From the NCBI GenBank assembly GCA_017654935.2, contig CM065698.1, positions 35,522,386 through 35,586,385 on the forward strand: DNA of 64,000 bases. Reading direction: 5' to 3'. Source of the stretch: Phymorhynchus buccinoides. Its lineage: Eukaryota; Mollusca; Gastropoda; Neogastropoda; Raphitomidae. A program made the translations under genes and the position numbers. The notes under the pieces were generated by a model. The model was not told the DNA's origin. It saw nothing but the letters and a program-made list of their open reading frames with translations, and did not search any database. Positions 1-37,137 of the stretch are shown in pieces (positions within the stretch are counted from its first letter, which is position 1; every line of letters begins with the position of its first letter).

Positions 1-14
1 CACACACACACTAC

Positions 15-22818
<22,804 letters not shown>

Positions 22819-24406
22819 ATGAAGATCAATCCCGCAGACAAGGTTGAACAATTCCTTGAGATCCAATTTCTAAAACATTTTTTTAAATGAAAAACTCATT
22901 ATAAATCATAGATTGTCAGATTCAGTTAAATAATTGTTTTTAATATATATTTTTCTTATTCTACGTTGTTAGAATAAAAGCACAATCCTGTCATTCAAAC
23001 AACAACTGATTAACTCATAAAGGCACTTCAAAAAGTACATGTACTAATAGGAGTTTGTTGGGGGTTTTCCCCAGCTTAAACGCTCTGGGGGCACACCCAG
23101 TGCCATATGAACATTTCGCACGGCCTTGGGTGGGAAGATTATGTGCATGGCTGCTTTTAAAGGGCCCCGCCACATGGGCGGCCATACTCTGATTTCAGCG
23201 GACTTCGCTCCATTCATGGAGCACCCACACATTCACTCCACCCATGGAGTGATGACAACCAACAATTCTTTACGGTGTGTAGGGAGAACTGCCACTCATC
23301 ATTTTAATATTGGCCATGGGTCAATTTCACTTGTATCACATGTACAGACACAGTGAATAGCCAAGGACCCTTGGCCAATAATAATAGGAGTTTTAAGAAG
23401 TAGCATTTGGCATTTGACCAATCTTAAGGTAACATAAAAAAAAATTAAACATTCATAGTGACTCTTAACAGTTAGATTCCACACTAAGCATGATTCCAGT
23501 CCACACACAAACACACACCACAGTGTGCACATAAATAATGTACTCTGAGACAAGTGATAGTAGGCTTAGATCAATGAAATTTAATGCTTCAACAATTATG
23601 ACTCAGTCTGAGGTCCTAAACGTAGCCATGCATTGTCAATCCTCTACAGTGCAAAAGCGAACTAGCATTGCCAATGGCGAATCAATGAATCTACTGGATC
23701 TAAATATAATAAAACTGCCAGTGTCATAATTCCATGACTCATTATTTCAATAGTTATAAATTGTTTCAATTAGCGCATCATACAATATGAATATCTGAAA
23801 CTTTCACCGAAAGTCAAATTAAATTATCAGTCTCATTGAATGTCAGTTTTCTTATCTACTGAGTTTGACATCATTGATTCTTGTCACATGGAACTGTCTT
23901 TGAATCATAGGCTTATGAATCTATGATCTGATGTATGATCAGATTCCAAATCTGTTCAGTGAATATCAATTATCATTTGATAAATCATTGAAATCAATTT
24001 GAATCAATCAATCCTAGTTCCGTCACGACTATCGTCAGAAGTGGCGTGCAATGTATTGATCAATCAAGATCAAGAAGCGGAATCGCTTAGTGTAGAGCGA
24101 ATACGCAGTCCTACTTCCCTTTTGGTACGATGTTCTGAAAATTCAGTTGAGGGTGAATGTTTTGTGAAATGTCAAATGTCCTTTTAATTTAGAGGATGAC
24201 ACGCACTGTTTCCCTTGTTAAAATAACAACAAAAATAGCGGACTCTATAAGATCGTGAAAGGAGAAGGCGGATAGCTCATTCTCATAATCCAATAAAATT
24301 CCAGGAAAGTGTGCGTGCGTGTGGGAGATTTAATGTCCCATATGGCTTTGCCAAGAGGACATAAAACTTTAACTTTGGCGTGCATGTCTAATATGGGTCG
24401 CGTGCG

Positions 24407-24489
<83 letters not shown>

Positions 24490-25558
24490 CCGTTTGAGAT
24501 TCTTTCGACTTCTCGAGATGTTCTCTACTTTTAAAAGTGTTTAACAACGGACACATCGTCGAACAGCGTGTGTCATCCTCTAAAATAGATTATCTTGCAA
24601 AATATTTCAATTATTTATTATTATTTGCCTTAAATTTTTATTACATTGTTATGATTGTATCAAAAAGGAAGTATCACTTTGAGTCAAAGTTTGACTATCC
24701 CTATAATAATTCGCCCTAGAGTAATTTACTCAAATTATTTAGTCTAGTCCGGGTAGACCCTAGGCCTACTCATAGTTTAATGGTTTATAATTATTGATTC
24801 CCTGGAATTCATCATTCAACCACTGAACCAGTGACTGAGTCTGAGTGAGTGACTGAGTGAGTCTGTTCAGTGTTTTAAAAATTGTAAAAATCATGTTCAT
24901 GATTATGTGTAATAATTGATTCCACGTAAAATAAAGACAACATGTCGCTAGTTTTCAAAACTTAGTTAATTGTAGTACTAGTAGTTCGAAGAACAAACCT
25001 TTCTTCAAAGCTCTGATTCGAATCGTAGCGTTTGTTTGCCGTTGTCCTGTCTTCTGCATCAAAATTATAAAATCAAGAACGATAACCCCTAGGCACCTGG
25101 CAAACTAGATCCGGGCTTTCCCGCCATCTCACTGACAAAATTTGTCTAGTCTAGATCTTAAGCCACTTCAGCGGGGTCATCCCGGTGTTCCCCAGTTCCA
25201 TAGTTCCCCGTTCTGTAGTTCCGTAGTCCCATTTCCCCGTTGTTTTTCCCACGCCGATGTTCCCCCGTTGCGGTATTCCCCCCACGTGCTGATCAGATCG
25301 TTGCCGGTGACCGGTCAGATCGGCCTCGTGTCATTTGGGCCCCACTTTTTTTTTGTCGTTTCGGCCTCGCCCTACGAGTCAAATCGGCCTCGTTTCCTTC
25401 CAACTCATCCTCGTTTCCGACCAACCCGTCCTCGACATAATAATGTTTTGTGTGTGTATCTCTCTGTGTCTCAGTCTCTGTCTCTGTCTCTGTCTTTCTG
25501 TATCTCTGTTTTCCTGCCTCTCTCTTTTTGTGTCTCTCTCTATCACTCTCTGTCTTTT
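22819..25558. other. Region upstream of the coiled-coil gene, no exon recognised
   Basis: AT-rich, contains the (GA)n tract and a C/T-rich segment with CTCTGT repeats (25450-25555). The 5' untranslated exons and promoter of the coiled-coil gene should lie here, but I see no site I can defend. Confidence 0.5.
24410..24487. repeat. (GA)n microsatellite
   Basis: About 78 bases of pure GA, upstream of the coiled-coil gene start. Confidence 0.97.
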
Positions 25559-25840
25559 TAGCTAATAACCTTTTTGGAATACTAACTCTAGGCCATTATG
25601 TAATAGGACCCCACACCCACCCCTATGTATTGCAGTACACGGCGCCATTTGACACAGTCGTGGTTCATTGCGTTTTCCCGTCTTATAGGGGGGGGGGGGG
25701 GGGGGGGGGGGGCTAGGGTTAGTATTCCAAAAAGGTTATTAGCTAAAAAGGTTCATAAAATACAGCTTTATGTTTGGTAAGAAAGGCAAAAACGGAAAAT
25801 TGCAATTAACCGAGAAATGCAGGGGGGGGGGGGGGGTGTA
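25559..25840. mobile_element. Truncated copy of the GGTAAAGGTC-ended element
   Basis: Contains the internal AGCTAATAACCTTTTTGGAA inverted segment and the AATTAACCGAGAAATGCAGG end, but the left end is missing and a G run replaces the right end. Confidence 0.75.
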
Positions 25841-26619
25841 TTTAAACAAAGCCCTGTTCATAACCACAACATTTGAAACAATATTACAATATAATAATTT
25901 AATTATAAGAAAAGGTCAGGTCAGGTATTTGGACGACCAGGCCTTACAGCCTCTCAATGCGTCCTTCCTTTTGGTTAGAGTTTGGCAATTGCTGTGGCGG
26001 TTTTTAGCATCCATATTGATGCACTAATCATGGACGTACTTTAACAGGGCAATTTTTGGATCACTGTCTAGGAGGTTTTTGAATTTGTTAGTATCTGAGG
26101 CCAGTTTAGTATGTGCAGGGAGGTTGTTCCAATATTGGGTGACTCTGTTAGAAAAAAAGTTTTTTCTAATGTTAGTTCTGCTGTACCTGGTTAGGATCTT
26201 AAGTTCACTATTACGGGTTCTTATTTCGTTAGACAAGTGAAACAAGCCTTTGTTAGTATTGTCAGTGCCTTGAAGAATCTTGTACACATTTATCAAATCT
26301 CCCCTTAGTCTTCTGTATTTTAAAGATGGCAAGTCTAATTTACTTAGCCTGTCCTCATAATCCAAATTTTTCATGGATTTTATCAGTTTGGTTGCTCTCC
26401 TCTGTACCTTCTCAATTGCACTGGACTGTCGTTTAAGAAAGGGATTCCAAATTATATTGCCATACTCAAGATGAGGCCGTATTAAACATTTGTAAAAGAT
26501 TTATGAACACCTCTTTATTTAAGTTTTTAAAACTCCTTCTGATCAAGCCCAGCATCCTACTGGCTTTATTTATTGCTGTTGTGATGTGCTTATCAAATTT
26601 GAGTTTTGAATCAAATATA

Positions 26620-26833
26620 GGGGAAGACGGGGTAAAAAGCGCATGGGCGGGTAAGAAGCCCACCCCAATTATCTCATGAAATGAAGCAAATTTCAGTCTC
26701 ATTTTGCCCATGAGACGAGCGTTAATGTCTAGCATTCGTCTCATGAGCAACTTTGACTGAAATTTTCTTTATTTCATGAGATAATTGGGGTGGGCTTCTT
26801 ACCCGCCCATGCGCTTTTTACCCCATCTTCCCC
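26620..26833. mobile_element. Palindromic MITE in LINE, TA duplication
   Basis: Ends are GGGGAAGACGGGGTAAAAAG and its near-complement, with arms of about 90 bases. It is flanked by TA on both sides. Removing it with one TA restores the LINE frame (DLGV to IFDSKLKF). Confidence 0.9.
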
Positions 26834-27512
26834 TAACCCCTAGGTCCTTCTCCTCTGTACAAGTATCTAAAACATGCTTAGATGAGCCATGAGTAATTTC
26901 ATATCCTTTACTTGGATTATTGTACCCCGCGTGCATAACCGGCTTGCATTTTCCTGCGTTAAAATATAAATTCCACTTCTCTGACCATTCTATGAGTCTG
27001 TTAATATCGTTTTGCAGTACATCTGAATTATGGGAACGATTATACACTTTAGTATCATCTGCAAATATCTTGCATGCACTTTGTATGTCTTCTGGGAGAT
27101 CATTTATAAAAACTGTAAAAAGTACTGGGCCCAGGATGCTACCCTGGGGAATACCACTTAAAACATCAGTGCTAGAAGACTGTTTTGTTCCCACCCGCAC
27201 TCTTTGAGATCTTCCCTTCAGAAAGTTTTTAACCCACGTTAATTTGTTTCCTGTTATCCCGTAAGCTTCCAGTTTAAGAAGTAGCCTTTCGTGCGGCACA
27301 GAATCAAAGGCCTTTCTAAAATCTAAGTAAATGATATCAAATGCCTCTTTGTCCTCTAAAAGTTGGGTAAAATCGTCCATCACATCTAACAACTGGGTCA
27401 TACAAGAACGCCCTGTCCTGAACCCATGTTGACATTCTGTGAACAGATTAAAATCTACCATATGTTTAACAACAGCGTCCCGTACAAACTGTTCTAAAAT
27501 CTTACATAGGTA

Positions 27513-27724
27513 GGAAGACGGGGTAAAAAGCGCATGGGCGGGTAAGAAGCCCACCCCAATTATCTCATGAAATAAAGAAAATTTCAGTCAAATTTGCCCA
27601 TGAGACGAATGTTAGACATTAACGCTCGTCTCATGGGCAAAATGAGACTGAAATTTGCTTCATTTCATGAGATAATTGGGGTGGGCTTCTTACCCGCCCA
27701 TGCGCTTTTTACCCCGTCTTCCCC
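27513..27724. mobile_element. Second copy of the palindromic MITE in the same LINE
   Basis: Near-identical to the 26620 copy but with its central part in opposite orientation. It is flanked by TA; two G residues are missing at the left end. Confidence 0.88.
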
Positions 27725-29636
27725 TAATATGCACGTCAGGCTCACTGGTCTATATAGTTACCTGGGTCAGTTCTTGTACCCTTTTTGAAGATTGCAATGA
27801 CCTCAGCTGTTTTCCAATCTGATGGGAGTTCCCCAAATTCTAAACTTTTATTATATAAAATTGTTAGAGGAATTGCTAGTTCCTGATGTAGCTCTTTGAG
27901 CACTCTGGCTGGGATCTTGTCTGGCCCCTGAGCCTTGTTCACATCCACGTTTTTCAATTTATTCTTCACAGCTTCTACTGTTATAACAATGTCTGCACTA
28001 TATGCAGGGGCCTCATTAGCAGTTTGTGGTAAGTTGTCTGTATTTTCCTTTGTAAACACGCTAGCAAAAAACTCGTTCAAAACATTAGCTTTGCGCTGAT
28101 CATCGGTGACAATATTATCTTGCTTATCCTTCAGAGAGCTAACACCAGAACACAGTTTGAGTTTAGAGTTTATATATTTCCAAAACATCTTCGGATTTAG
28201 CTTACAGTTTTTGGCTATTTCTTTTTCATGTTCCTTTGTTTCACTCCTCAGTTTTTTACAGCAATGATTTCTTACTTCTATATAGTGGCCCTGTAACGTT
28301 TACCAGCTTTTAATTTCCCATTCTCTAAATATTTTCTATATAATCTTTCTTTCTTTTTCACCTTTCCTCTTAATGTTAGTGACATCCAGTAAGGTCTATG
28401 TTTTTTTTCCATATTATTAATACCTCTACTCTTTGTTATGTTTTTATCTATTGAGAGGTGTATTTTCCCTTTAATGTCCTGCCAACATTCCTCGACACTC
28501 AAGTCATGCAAGTGATCCCAACTCTGATCAGCAAGATCCTGTCTCATTTGTTTATAATTCCCTTTTTTCAAATTATATGCTGTTGTTTGTTTGGAGGGAT
28601 CTGTGTTGTGAACACTAGCATACAGGGAGAAGGTTAGCACTTGGTGTTCACTCTTGCCTAGAAAAAGAAACAAAATTGCAAGGGAATTCAACGTTCATGA
28701 GCTACGTTATTGCGCAAACACACACACTAATAGAGAAGCACACAGTCACACACCATGCACACGCACACGCACACACACGCGTGCGCATAATAATCAATGG
28801 GCATTAACTATAATTCCACCCCACCCCTGCCTGGCAAACAAATGAAATCGTAGATGCTTTCTTAGTTTCTTTCTTAGATGGTTACTTACTTAGGACTTTA
28901 CAAGTGCAAGCGCACGGACAAGACGAATAGATGGATAGGTTAAATTACATGATTTAGTAAATCCTGCAAAAATACTTTATTATTGTTATTTTTAAGCATA
29001 ATCATAATCAATGATATAATAAAAAATCTATGAATGAAATAAAACATGATGTGAATTGAAAGGAGACAACAAAAAAGCATAAAAATGCAACCATGTTTGG
29101 GGCGGATCAGCCAGTCATGGAAGAGGGGAGGGGGTAGCTCCAAGTGGTCAGTTGGGGTGGGGTGATGGGTCTGGGGGGATTGCCTCCCAGAAGCTGATAA
29201 TAATTTGAATGTAAAAGATGCAATCAAGGCTTCTCGTGAGAGAATAACTGTAGCATGGAACTACAATGTGTCTTCCTCTTTTTCTTTCCATTTTTTGTCT
29301 GAGGGGGTGGAACCCCTGTAACCCCCCTCAAATCCATCTTTGATGCAGTACCAAGTCCATGACAGCAATGTGTAGTGAATGGGCGAAGACTATTAACTCT
29401 TTCGTTTCCTTGTGTCCTTTCTGTTTTTGTGTGGGGTTTTTTGCCGTTATAATTTTTTGGGGGGCAGAGAGATACGTCTGCCCCCCCTCCTCGAAGCCGG
29501 GGGGGGGGGGGGGGGGGGGGGTGGGGGGGGGGGGGGGGGGGGGGAGCTGCCTCCCCTCTAGCTGCCCCCCTCCGTTCCTACGTCAATGCATGGGTGCTGC
29601 TGGTGAGTGGAACCACGTCTATATGTCGTTGCCATC

Positions 29637-29669
<33 letters not shown>

Positions 29670-29828
29670 CGAGTTGACTTGCACCCGAGGCCGACCTGGT
29701 AAAAGGCCGAGTTGACTGGCATTCTCTTTGCCAATCGCGATTAACTATCTGCACATCTCTGACTATACCGACGGCCACGATCAGATCTCGTGCGTGTATT
29801 CGTGCGGACAGGCGTGTTTGTGTATGTG

Positions 29829-29976
<148 letters not shown>

Positions 29977-30040
29977 TGTGTGTGAATGTGTGCATATTTT
30001 TTGTTTTGCTTTGTTTAATGTGAATTAATTATTTTTAATT

Positions 30041-30241
30041 AAGGCCGTGTACACATACAGGCGGAATTTTGCGCGCGGAATCCTTTGCGCAATTCGCGTA
30101 AATAAGTAAAAGAAAGAAGGGACAAAATATGCGCACGTGTCCGAATTTCCCATAATCTGTATATTTGTTTCTTTCTTTCTTTTACTTATTTACGGATTGC
30201 GCATGGGATGTCCGCGCCTACTGTATAGCGCTGCGGCCTTA
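30041..30241. mobile_element. Palindromic MITE with TAAGGCC ends
   Basis: Second copy with the same inverted AAATAAGTAAAAGAAAG block. Confidence 0.75.
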
Positions 30242-30727
30242 CGGCAACAGTTTTAACTCTTTTTTAGCGCTGATACGCAAGCAATGCGTAGTAAGGATCT
30301 TTTTTAAGCCCGTGAATTAAACAACAACACACACACAAATTTTTGGTCACTATTTAGTGCGATTTACAGTTTCATTAGAAAGCTTATTACTCTGTTAGTA
30401 AAACAGTTTTGACTGACGACTGTTACAGTTTTTTTGTTGGGGGAATGCCCTCGTGTTCTCTCCTCGTCAGAATGGGGAACTTCGGAATCAGTAAAGGGAA
30501 TATCCGAACGGGGGACCTAGGGTTAGGGTAGGGTGGATTTCACATAGTTTCTGTGACTAGTACATTGTATATACCAAAAATACAAGAATAAGGGGAACAT
30601 TGCAGGGAAATTAGCCTGATGAAGTTGGCTGCCTGAGGCGAAGAAGAAGAAATTAAAAATGTTAATGTAGATGCTCATTTGAATGTTTGACTTTATTTCT
30701 TGTTATCACTGAATCATTCAATTCCGT

Positions 30728-30890
30728 TCCTCCGAAGTCGGAGTGTGGCTGCCCATGTGGCGGGGTAATCAAAAACGGTCACACATGTATTGTTCTCATC
30801 CCTAGCTGGTGCATTTGTACCATAGTGTTCAATTGCTTCGGCTGTTGGGATGATCCCTGGAGTCTTTAAGCCAGGGAATGACAACAACAT
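30728..30890 (+). mobile_element. SINE-like repeat family D
   Basis: Full-length, well conserved copy ending GACAACAACA. Confidence 0.8.
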
Positions 30891-30944
30891 TCAATTCCTG
30901 AACACCATCTCTTCCCTGCCCTGTACTTCTACCACACCCTCCCC

Positions 30945-31250
30945 CGTGGGGATACCGGGGGGTCTTTTGTATAAATAGTTCCCCCACCTTCTGGAAGTTC
31001 TGTGCTTGTAATTTCCTCTAATCTGTCACTCTCTTTGACTCTGCCTTTTCCCTTTGCTTACTGTCATCTACTATCTTTCTGCCCTACCGGTCCATTCTCC
31101 TGCCTTTTTTCACGAAACACTTTCAAAAACATTTCCTCCAGCCGAAGTCGGACTTGCTGGGCCTAACTATTTCTTAGTTAGGCGCATAACGGCAGCATGA
31201 CACATCTGCACTCATAATTGACAGGAAACTGTCTGAGTGATCGAAGAAGA
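30945..31250 (+). mobile_element. SINE-like repeat family C
   Basis: Near full-length copy ending in a (GAA)n tail at 31242-31253. Confidence 0.8.
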
Positions 31251-31284
31251 AGAATACCACACCCGCCCTCCTCTCTCCTGTCTG

Positions 31285-31351
<67 letters not shown>

Positions 31352-34300
31352 AAGAAAAACCCCACACAAGAGACAAGGTCATGTGTATTTTGTAATAGAT
31401 ATAGTACATTCATGTTTACATAGGTGCCACCAACATCGCAGCAAAATAATGTAAGAAACTCTTGTACCTAATAATGCAGTGGTCACTCCAGGTCAGGACA
31501 TGACAGAATACATTGATGAAGACATGATTAGAGCAGAGCAAAGACATGAATCAATCATTAAATTACATCATTTTGTTATCTTTTTAATATTGCATACGGT
31601 TTCAGTGACAGACGGGAGACAGAAATAAATCGTTTACATGAATGTCTCAACCATTTTGTTATAATCCGATGATTACACACAGCAAAGGTTTGGTTTTACT
31701 AATAATAAAAAAAAGTTTAAAAAAACCAAACAAACTACTACCATAAAACAGTATTTTAAAAAATGTCCCCATCATTCTTCTCCTCATTCAATTCTAGATA
31801 TCAAGAAACTTTAACTTGAAAGTATACTTGTTTTCAAGTATGTAAACTAGAAAATGGAACGAATAAGCCTGTGTACATCTGCTGATTGTGTGCTAACAAC
31901 AAACTTGAATATATGAGAAAAGAAAAACATATGCAATTACTTTATTTTACAATAATTCAGTTTCAAATTCTCTTGATTTCAACATTTAAATGAAGTAGCA
32001 TAGTATATTAACAGCCAGGTCTGCCTAAAATTTTAACTAAATCCTTGCACGGTAAGATTGAAAATATACGTAACCTAAACAAAATAAAATGTTCCTACAG
32101 TATTATATATTGTAAAAGACATATATGTAGTTTTGTACCCAAGACAAAATGTTTTCTTTCTCGCCCTTTGTCTCTTCTCACATGCATGCCTGCAAACACA
32201 CACATACACACACACCACAAACCACACAGACTTGTGGTCTTCACATTTGTGATAACTGACACCAAATTAAAGCTGTATTTATCTTCCCACACTACTTCTT
32301 ACTAGTCCAGTCACTTTAAACAAATTGAAACTATTGTCTCTTGGTGTGTGTTTGCACTGTGTCAATGGTTTATATATTTCTCCATAAAACGGTATTATGA
32401 AAACCACAAAATAACATGCCTGCAACCCCAATCTCTCCCCACCCCCTCTGACGCTCATAGACGTTTATGCCAATACCAAATACATGTAATACAGATTAAC
32501 AGAATTTCCATTTGAACTAGTATCAGCAAAGTGATTTGAATTATATTTCAATGATAAGAGAGAATGATGTGTCAAAGGTTAAAAAATCATTATATTCAGG
32601 TTCTCTCAGTAGCATATATAATAAAGGTGTCTTTGTGGTTCTAATATATACTGAGAACAATGCACTGTAGCTGAACATGTTATATATCTAAGACAGACAG
32701 ACAGACAAATACAGAGAAAGGGACAGATAGCAAGGGAGAAAGAATGAAAATCAAGGTAAATATTAATCTATTTGGGCACTTGCTAAATGCATAATATTGA
32801 TTAATCATTTGAGGATCAAAACTGCGAGATACGTTTTAAACAGGACGGCACACGGACGGTAATGTTCGAACACGATGAAAAGAATCTACGATCGCACAGC
32901 TACCAAAACTTTTGTCTTCAGTTGACTTTGATTGAATGGAGTTGTAAACTTAGCAAATATGTTGCCACTTTTTTTTGTCAGAGCTATTGTAATAATATGT
33001 TTAAAAAATTATCAGCATCCATCTTGTATTACAGAGGTATTGTAATGTTTTAAAAATTATTGGAATCCATCTTGTGTGTCTTGTCTGAAAAATAGCAAAT
33101 CAAATGCGCCTGAAATGATGAAAAAATCTCTTTTAAGTCAAAACTTGTTACTGCACTAAATTTGGAATGGAAAAAAATGTGTTCCATCATACGCAGTTTA
33201 TAATTTGCTCGTTTGTTGTGCCTGACCGTGAAATCCAGGTAGAAGAAGGAAACGCCATTCTAGAAAGCTAGGATGGAATTTGTCTGTACTGGAGAAACAG
33301 CTTTTATGTCCTGAAAGTGTCCAAGATAATAGAATATTACTGCTACTTTGTGACAGTGCATGGGAAAAACAGACATAATGGAATTTTGGCATAAATTGAG
33401 ATTTTAATTTTTCATGGAGGAGCAAAGTTTCCTTGTTAATACACAGAAAACCGAATGGGGTTATCTTGTGTATATTTTATTTTATAATTATTTGAAGCTT
33501 AGCATTTGAAATAGATCATTTGCAGAAATCGGACATAGAAGATAGAATTTTGCCTCTTTGTTTCTATTGAGTTGATTTTTTTTTAAACAATCAAATAAAC
33601 AAAGAAATCATTCAAAATTGTCTTTCATGTTGTGGATACTGGCAGAATACATAAAAATAGACGTAAATATGCTCTAAGTAGAAAATTGATATTTTGGAGG
33701 TTACTGACTATTTTGTAGCTTTTGCCATGCACCATCACGATTAATAATAAAAACATATATATACTGTGTGTACATTGCATTCCAAAATATGGTTAACAAA
33801 GATTGCTACAAATTCATTGAAAAAAAAAGAGAGAAAAAGTTTGCTTGCATCATGACAGAATAAAGCCAATCCTATACACTGACAAAAAGAAAACAGAATG
33901 AAGAACACAGTAAACAAACAAATTATGCAGGTCAACACCTCGCTATGTGCAGTATCCCTTCTCAAATCCTTATCACCATAATCAAATAAATGCACAGATT
34001 ATTATGTATGTCAAAGATTTGAATTAGCAAATATTTACACAGTATTATTAAGCTTTACCTGAGAAAATTTGTACTGTATTTATTGATTACATTTGGTCTC
34101 CATGCAATTGGTTTCAGGTGGTTTGCTTCATATTCTTTTTTAATTAAATTTGGGCAAAGTTTCATTTACAAGACCCCTCCCCCTCCCTATTTTCCAGGCT
34201 TTCAATCTCAATTTATTATTCTTTCTGCATCATGAAAACAGCCCAAACCTAATCCTGACCCTATTCTTAACCCAGGCAAGGCAAAATATTACACCCCATT

Positions 34301-35584
34301 GACAATTTAAAGATACTTTTCTTAAAAAGTGTGTGTGGGGTGGTGGAGATGGGATGGCGATGGTGGAGGTGGTTAATAAACTCAATCTTTGCCCCCCCAA
34401 AATTGCATAAAAATTGCATTCTTTGCTTGATCCGTCTTTCATCTGTAGCACCGATGAGTACCGACGGTACTTTCATGATAACTCCAACAGTAACGCACAT
34501 ATGCATCATGCAACAGAAGCATGTGAAAAGTAACATGTATCTGCCCGTCAAATAGAATATGGTGACGCTGAAGTGAACTAACTGACAAGCGTATTTCTAT
34601 CACTGCTTCAAATGATTCACTTTTTGTTTTTAAAAAATTTCATTCTAAATTAATAAAAATGTGCATCAAAACTATCAACATGGAAATAAATTTCTAACAA
34701 GTAAATGTGCAATTTACCACACTCATTTGTAAGGTTTTTTTTTCTGATTATCGCATAGTTAGACCATATTGAATGTTTCTAATGAGTGATATATAGTCAA
34801 TGCTAAATACTTTATACAATGGTATGCATGAATACAAAAACTATAATCTACATTTCTTAAAGAGCAACAGTGTGCATAAAGCAATACATAAAACTACATG
34901 AACATATTTACTTTTATTTGCCTCAGTCTTTCTTTTTCTCTCCATGGAATGATATACATTCCAAGAAACTCTAAAGATTTTTGGGGGTAAGAATTGATGA
35001 ACTGTTATTAGTGAAGAGAAGACAGACACATGAAATGATATATGATATACCAGTACATGTAGTTATATTGAGTCAAAACCCTAGAATATTCTGTTTTTTA
35101 GGACATCATTTTTATTGTGTCTGTAATTCTAGTTGTTATTTAAGATTTATTTTCATAAAAGGCAGAAAAGCATCTGTAAGAATACAAAGCATACAAGCTC
35201 ATATACAAGTTTATATTCCAATACAAGACTCATCGATGAAAATGATAACGGTATGAAATACTGAAGTAACAAAACCACATTTACATCACACAACATATTA
35301 AATATCAACAAATAAAAACTAAGTCACATATTCAATATTAACAAAATAAAGACAAAAGTCTATTACAACAATAACAAATGCAGACAAACTGCAACACGAT
35401 CACATACATTGTCTCTAAATCCAGAACAAAATCCAACAAGGAAACCAGTTGATATCACTGAAATCATGCACGCCACTTTTGTAGAACAAACAACGATAAA
35501 ACATTGAACAACTAATGGCGATATTATGAAGAAAAAGAAATCACAGTAAAGTAACCCATAAGAAATCTACAAAGAACCCAAAAC

Positions 35585-35960
35585 TCATTTACAAAGCACA
35601 CAAAAACTGAAATTAAAAACCTCCAAATAATAGAACAAAACTATACTAATCGCATCTAAAAGTTGAACATTTGAAAGGTATCCCCCCCACCCCCCTTTCA
35701 TCATATACAGATTTCTTAGTTGAAAAAAACATACTATTCTGTTCACATTTACAATGAGTCGTTTACAAACCACAGAAAACCTCAAATTAAAAACCTTCAA
35801 ATAACAGAACAAAACTATATTAATCGCATCTAAAAGTTACTAACCTTAAATTATTCTTTACGTCCTCTCGGCCGAAGCCATATGGGACAAAGTTGAACAC
35901 CCCTTTCTTTATATACCAATTTCTTAGAGAAAAAAAATACTATTCTGTTCACATTTAAAA
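35585..35960. repeat. Direct duplication of ~175 bp
   Basis: AAATTAAAAACCT…ACTAATCGCATCTAAAAGTT and the following TATACA…TACTATTCTGTTCACATTT blocks occur twice in tandem, diverged. Confidence 0.8.
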
Positions 35961-36915
35961 CTAAAACTATCACTACTTTTTTTTAACTCTTCAATCTCTG
36001 CATTTCTTGTGCTTTATCTTTGATGCTGGTGAAACAGAAGGAAAAACATACAAATAAAAAAAATCTATTTGTTTTGTTATGCATTGTGTGTCTGATGTTT
36101 AATCTGGCTATAACGAAGGCAGTTTGCAAATATCAATAAAATGTAAATTAGCAACTAAAGGAATAGATACACAGGTTTTTGTGGGGGTGTTGTGTTTGAA
36201 AATTTAAATATTTATTTATCAACTGATTTATAATTCCATACTTAGTGTCATGCCAGATTTATGCTTTAAAAAACAATGTGACAAGCAAAATAACAAAATG
36301 CGAGTTTGTTTATTAAATTTCCATCCTTCCTTCGCACATTAGAATAAGGTACTATTTTCACTGAATTTCTCGAACAAATTTTATTTGCGTGTCTAAAGGT
36401 TCTCTTTAACTAAGCAATACCATAATATGGCCACATTTCAAGTAGCAATTGATATTCATGTGGAATGCTTCCATAGGACACTTTTTAAATTTCAAAAGTA
36501 AATTCTTCAAAACAGAAATCCATTCAAATCTTTGGCAGCGAACGAGGGAAAACAAAACAAGAACCCCCCCACGCAAAAAAAATTTTTTTTTGATTAAAAC
36601 AAAAAAACTTGGAAACCATCAACTTCGACACATCACCAAAGAAATAAACGATACATAAAAGTAAGCGAAAACCAGTTCCCTTCAATGGCTTAGGAAAAAA
36701 ATATACATGTACATCTTTTGGCAGTTAAAAACTAATGGAATGTTGACCAGTCAGAACAGAGGATTCCTCCTCTTACCTTCTCCCCCCCCCCTTCCTCCCC
36801 ACTCCCTCTTCTTCAACCAGTCCAAAATTCTCTTTCTCTCCGCATATACTTCACTACCCCTGTGTACATTCACGTTACTATTTAACACTTGTAACAAAAC
36901 ATTTCTACCAGTGAA

Positions 36916-37137
36916 TTTGGCAACATAAAAACGTGCATGTGCAAGAGACGTAAAGAAAACACGGTAACCGATTATGAACATGAGCTAAGTACAGAAATCA
37001 AGAATGTATTATGACAAGCTAATTTGGCAACATAAAAACGCGCATGTGCAAGAGACGTAAAGAAAACAACTGGTAACCGATTATGAACATGAGCTAAGTA
37101 CAGAAATCAAGAATGTATTATGACAAGCTAATTTGGC
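36916..37137. repeat. Direct duplication of ~110 bp
   Basis: Two adjacent copies starting near 36916 and 37021 (TTTGGCAACATAAAAACG) differ at only a few bases. Confidence 0.9.

Larger units (their letters stand above)
25905..28690 (-). mobile_element. 5'-truncated, broken LINE with reverse transcriptase
   Basis: Reading leftward, frames give the end of an endonuclease-type domain (LGKSEHQVLTF), a linker, then reverse transcriptase: GPDKIPARVLKEL, LDFRKAFDSVPH, GIPQGSILGP, FADD (near 27050) and a C-terminal region (NNLPAHTKLASDTNKFKN) ending in a stop near 26024. This is typical of CR1/L2/jockey-like non-LTR elements. The 3' end runs into an ACCTG-type short repeat near 25910. It lacks most of the endonuclease, carries two inserted palindromic elements (26620-26833, 27513-27724) and at least one frameshift near 26480, so it is dead. 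Confidence 0.9.
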
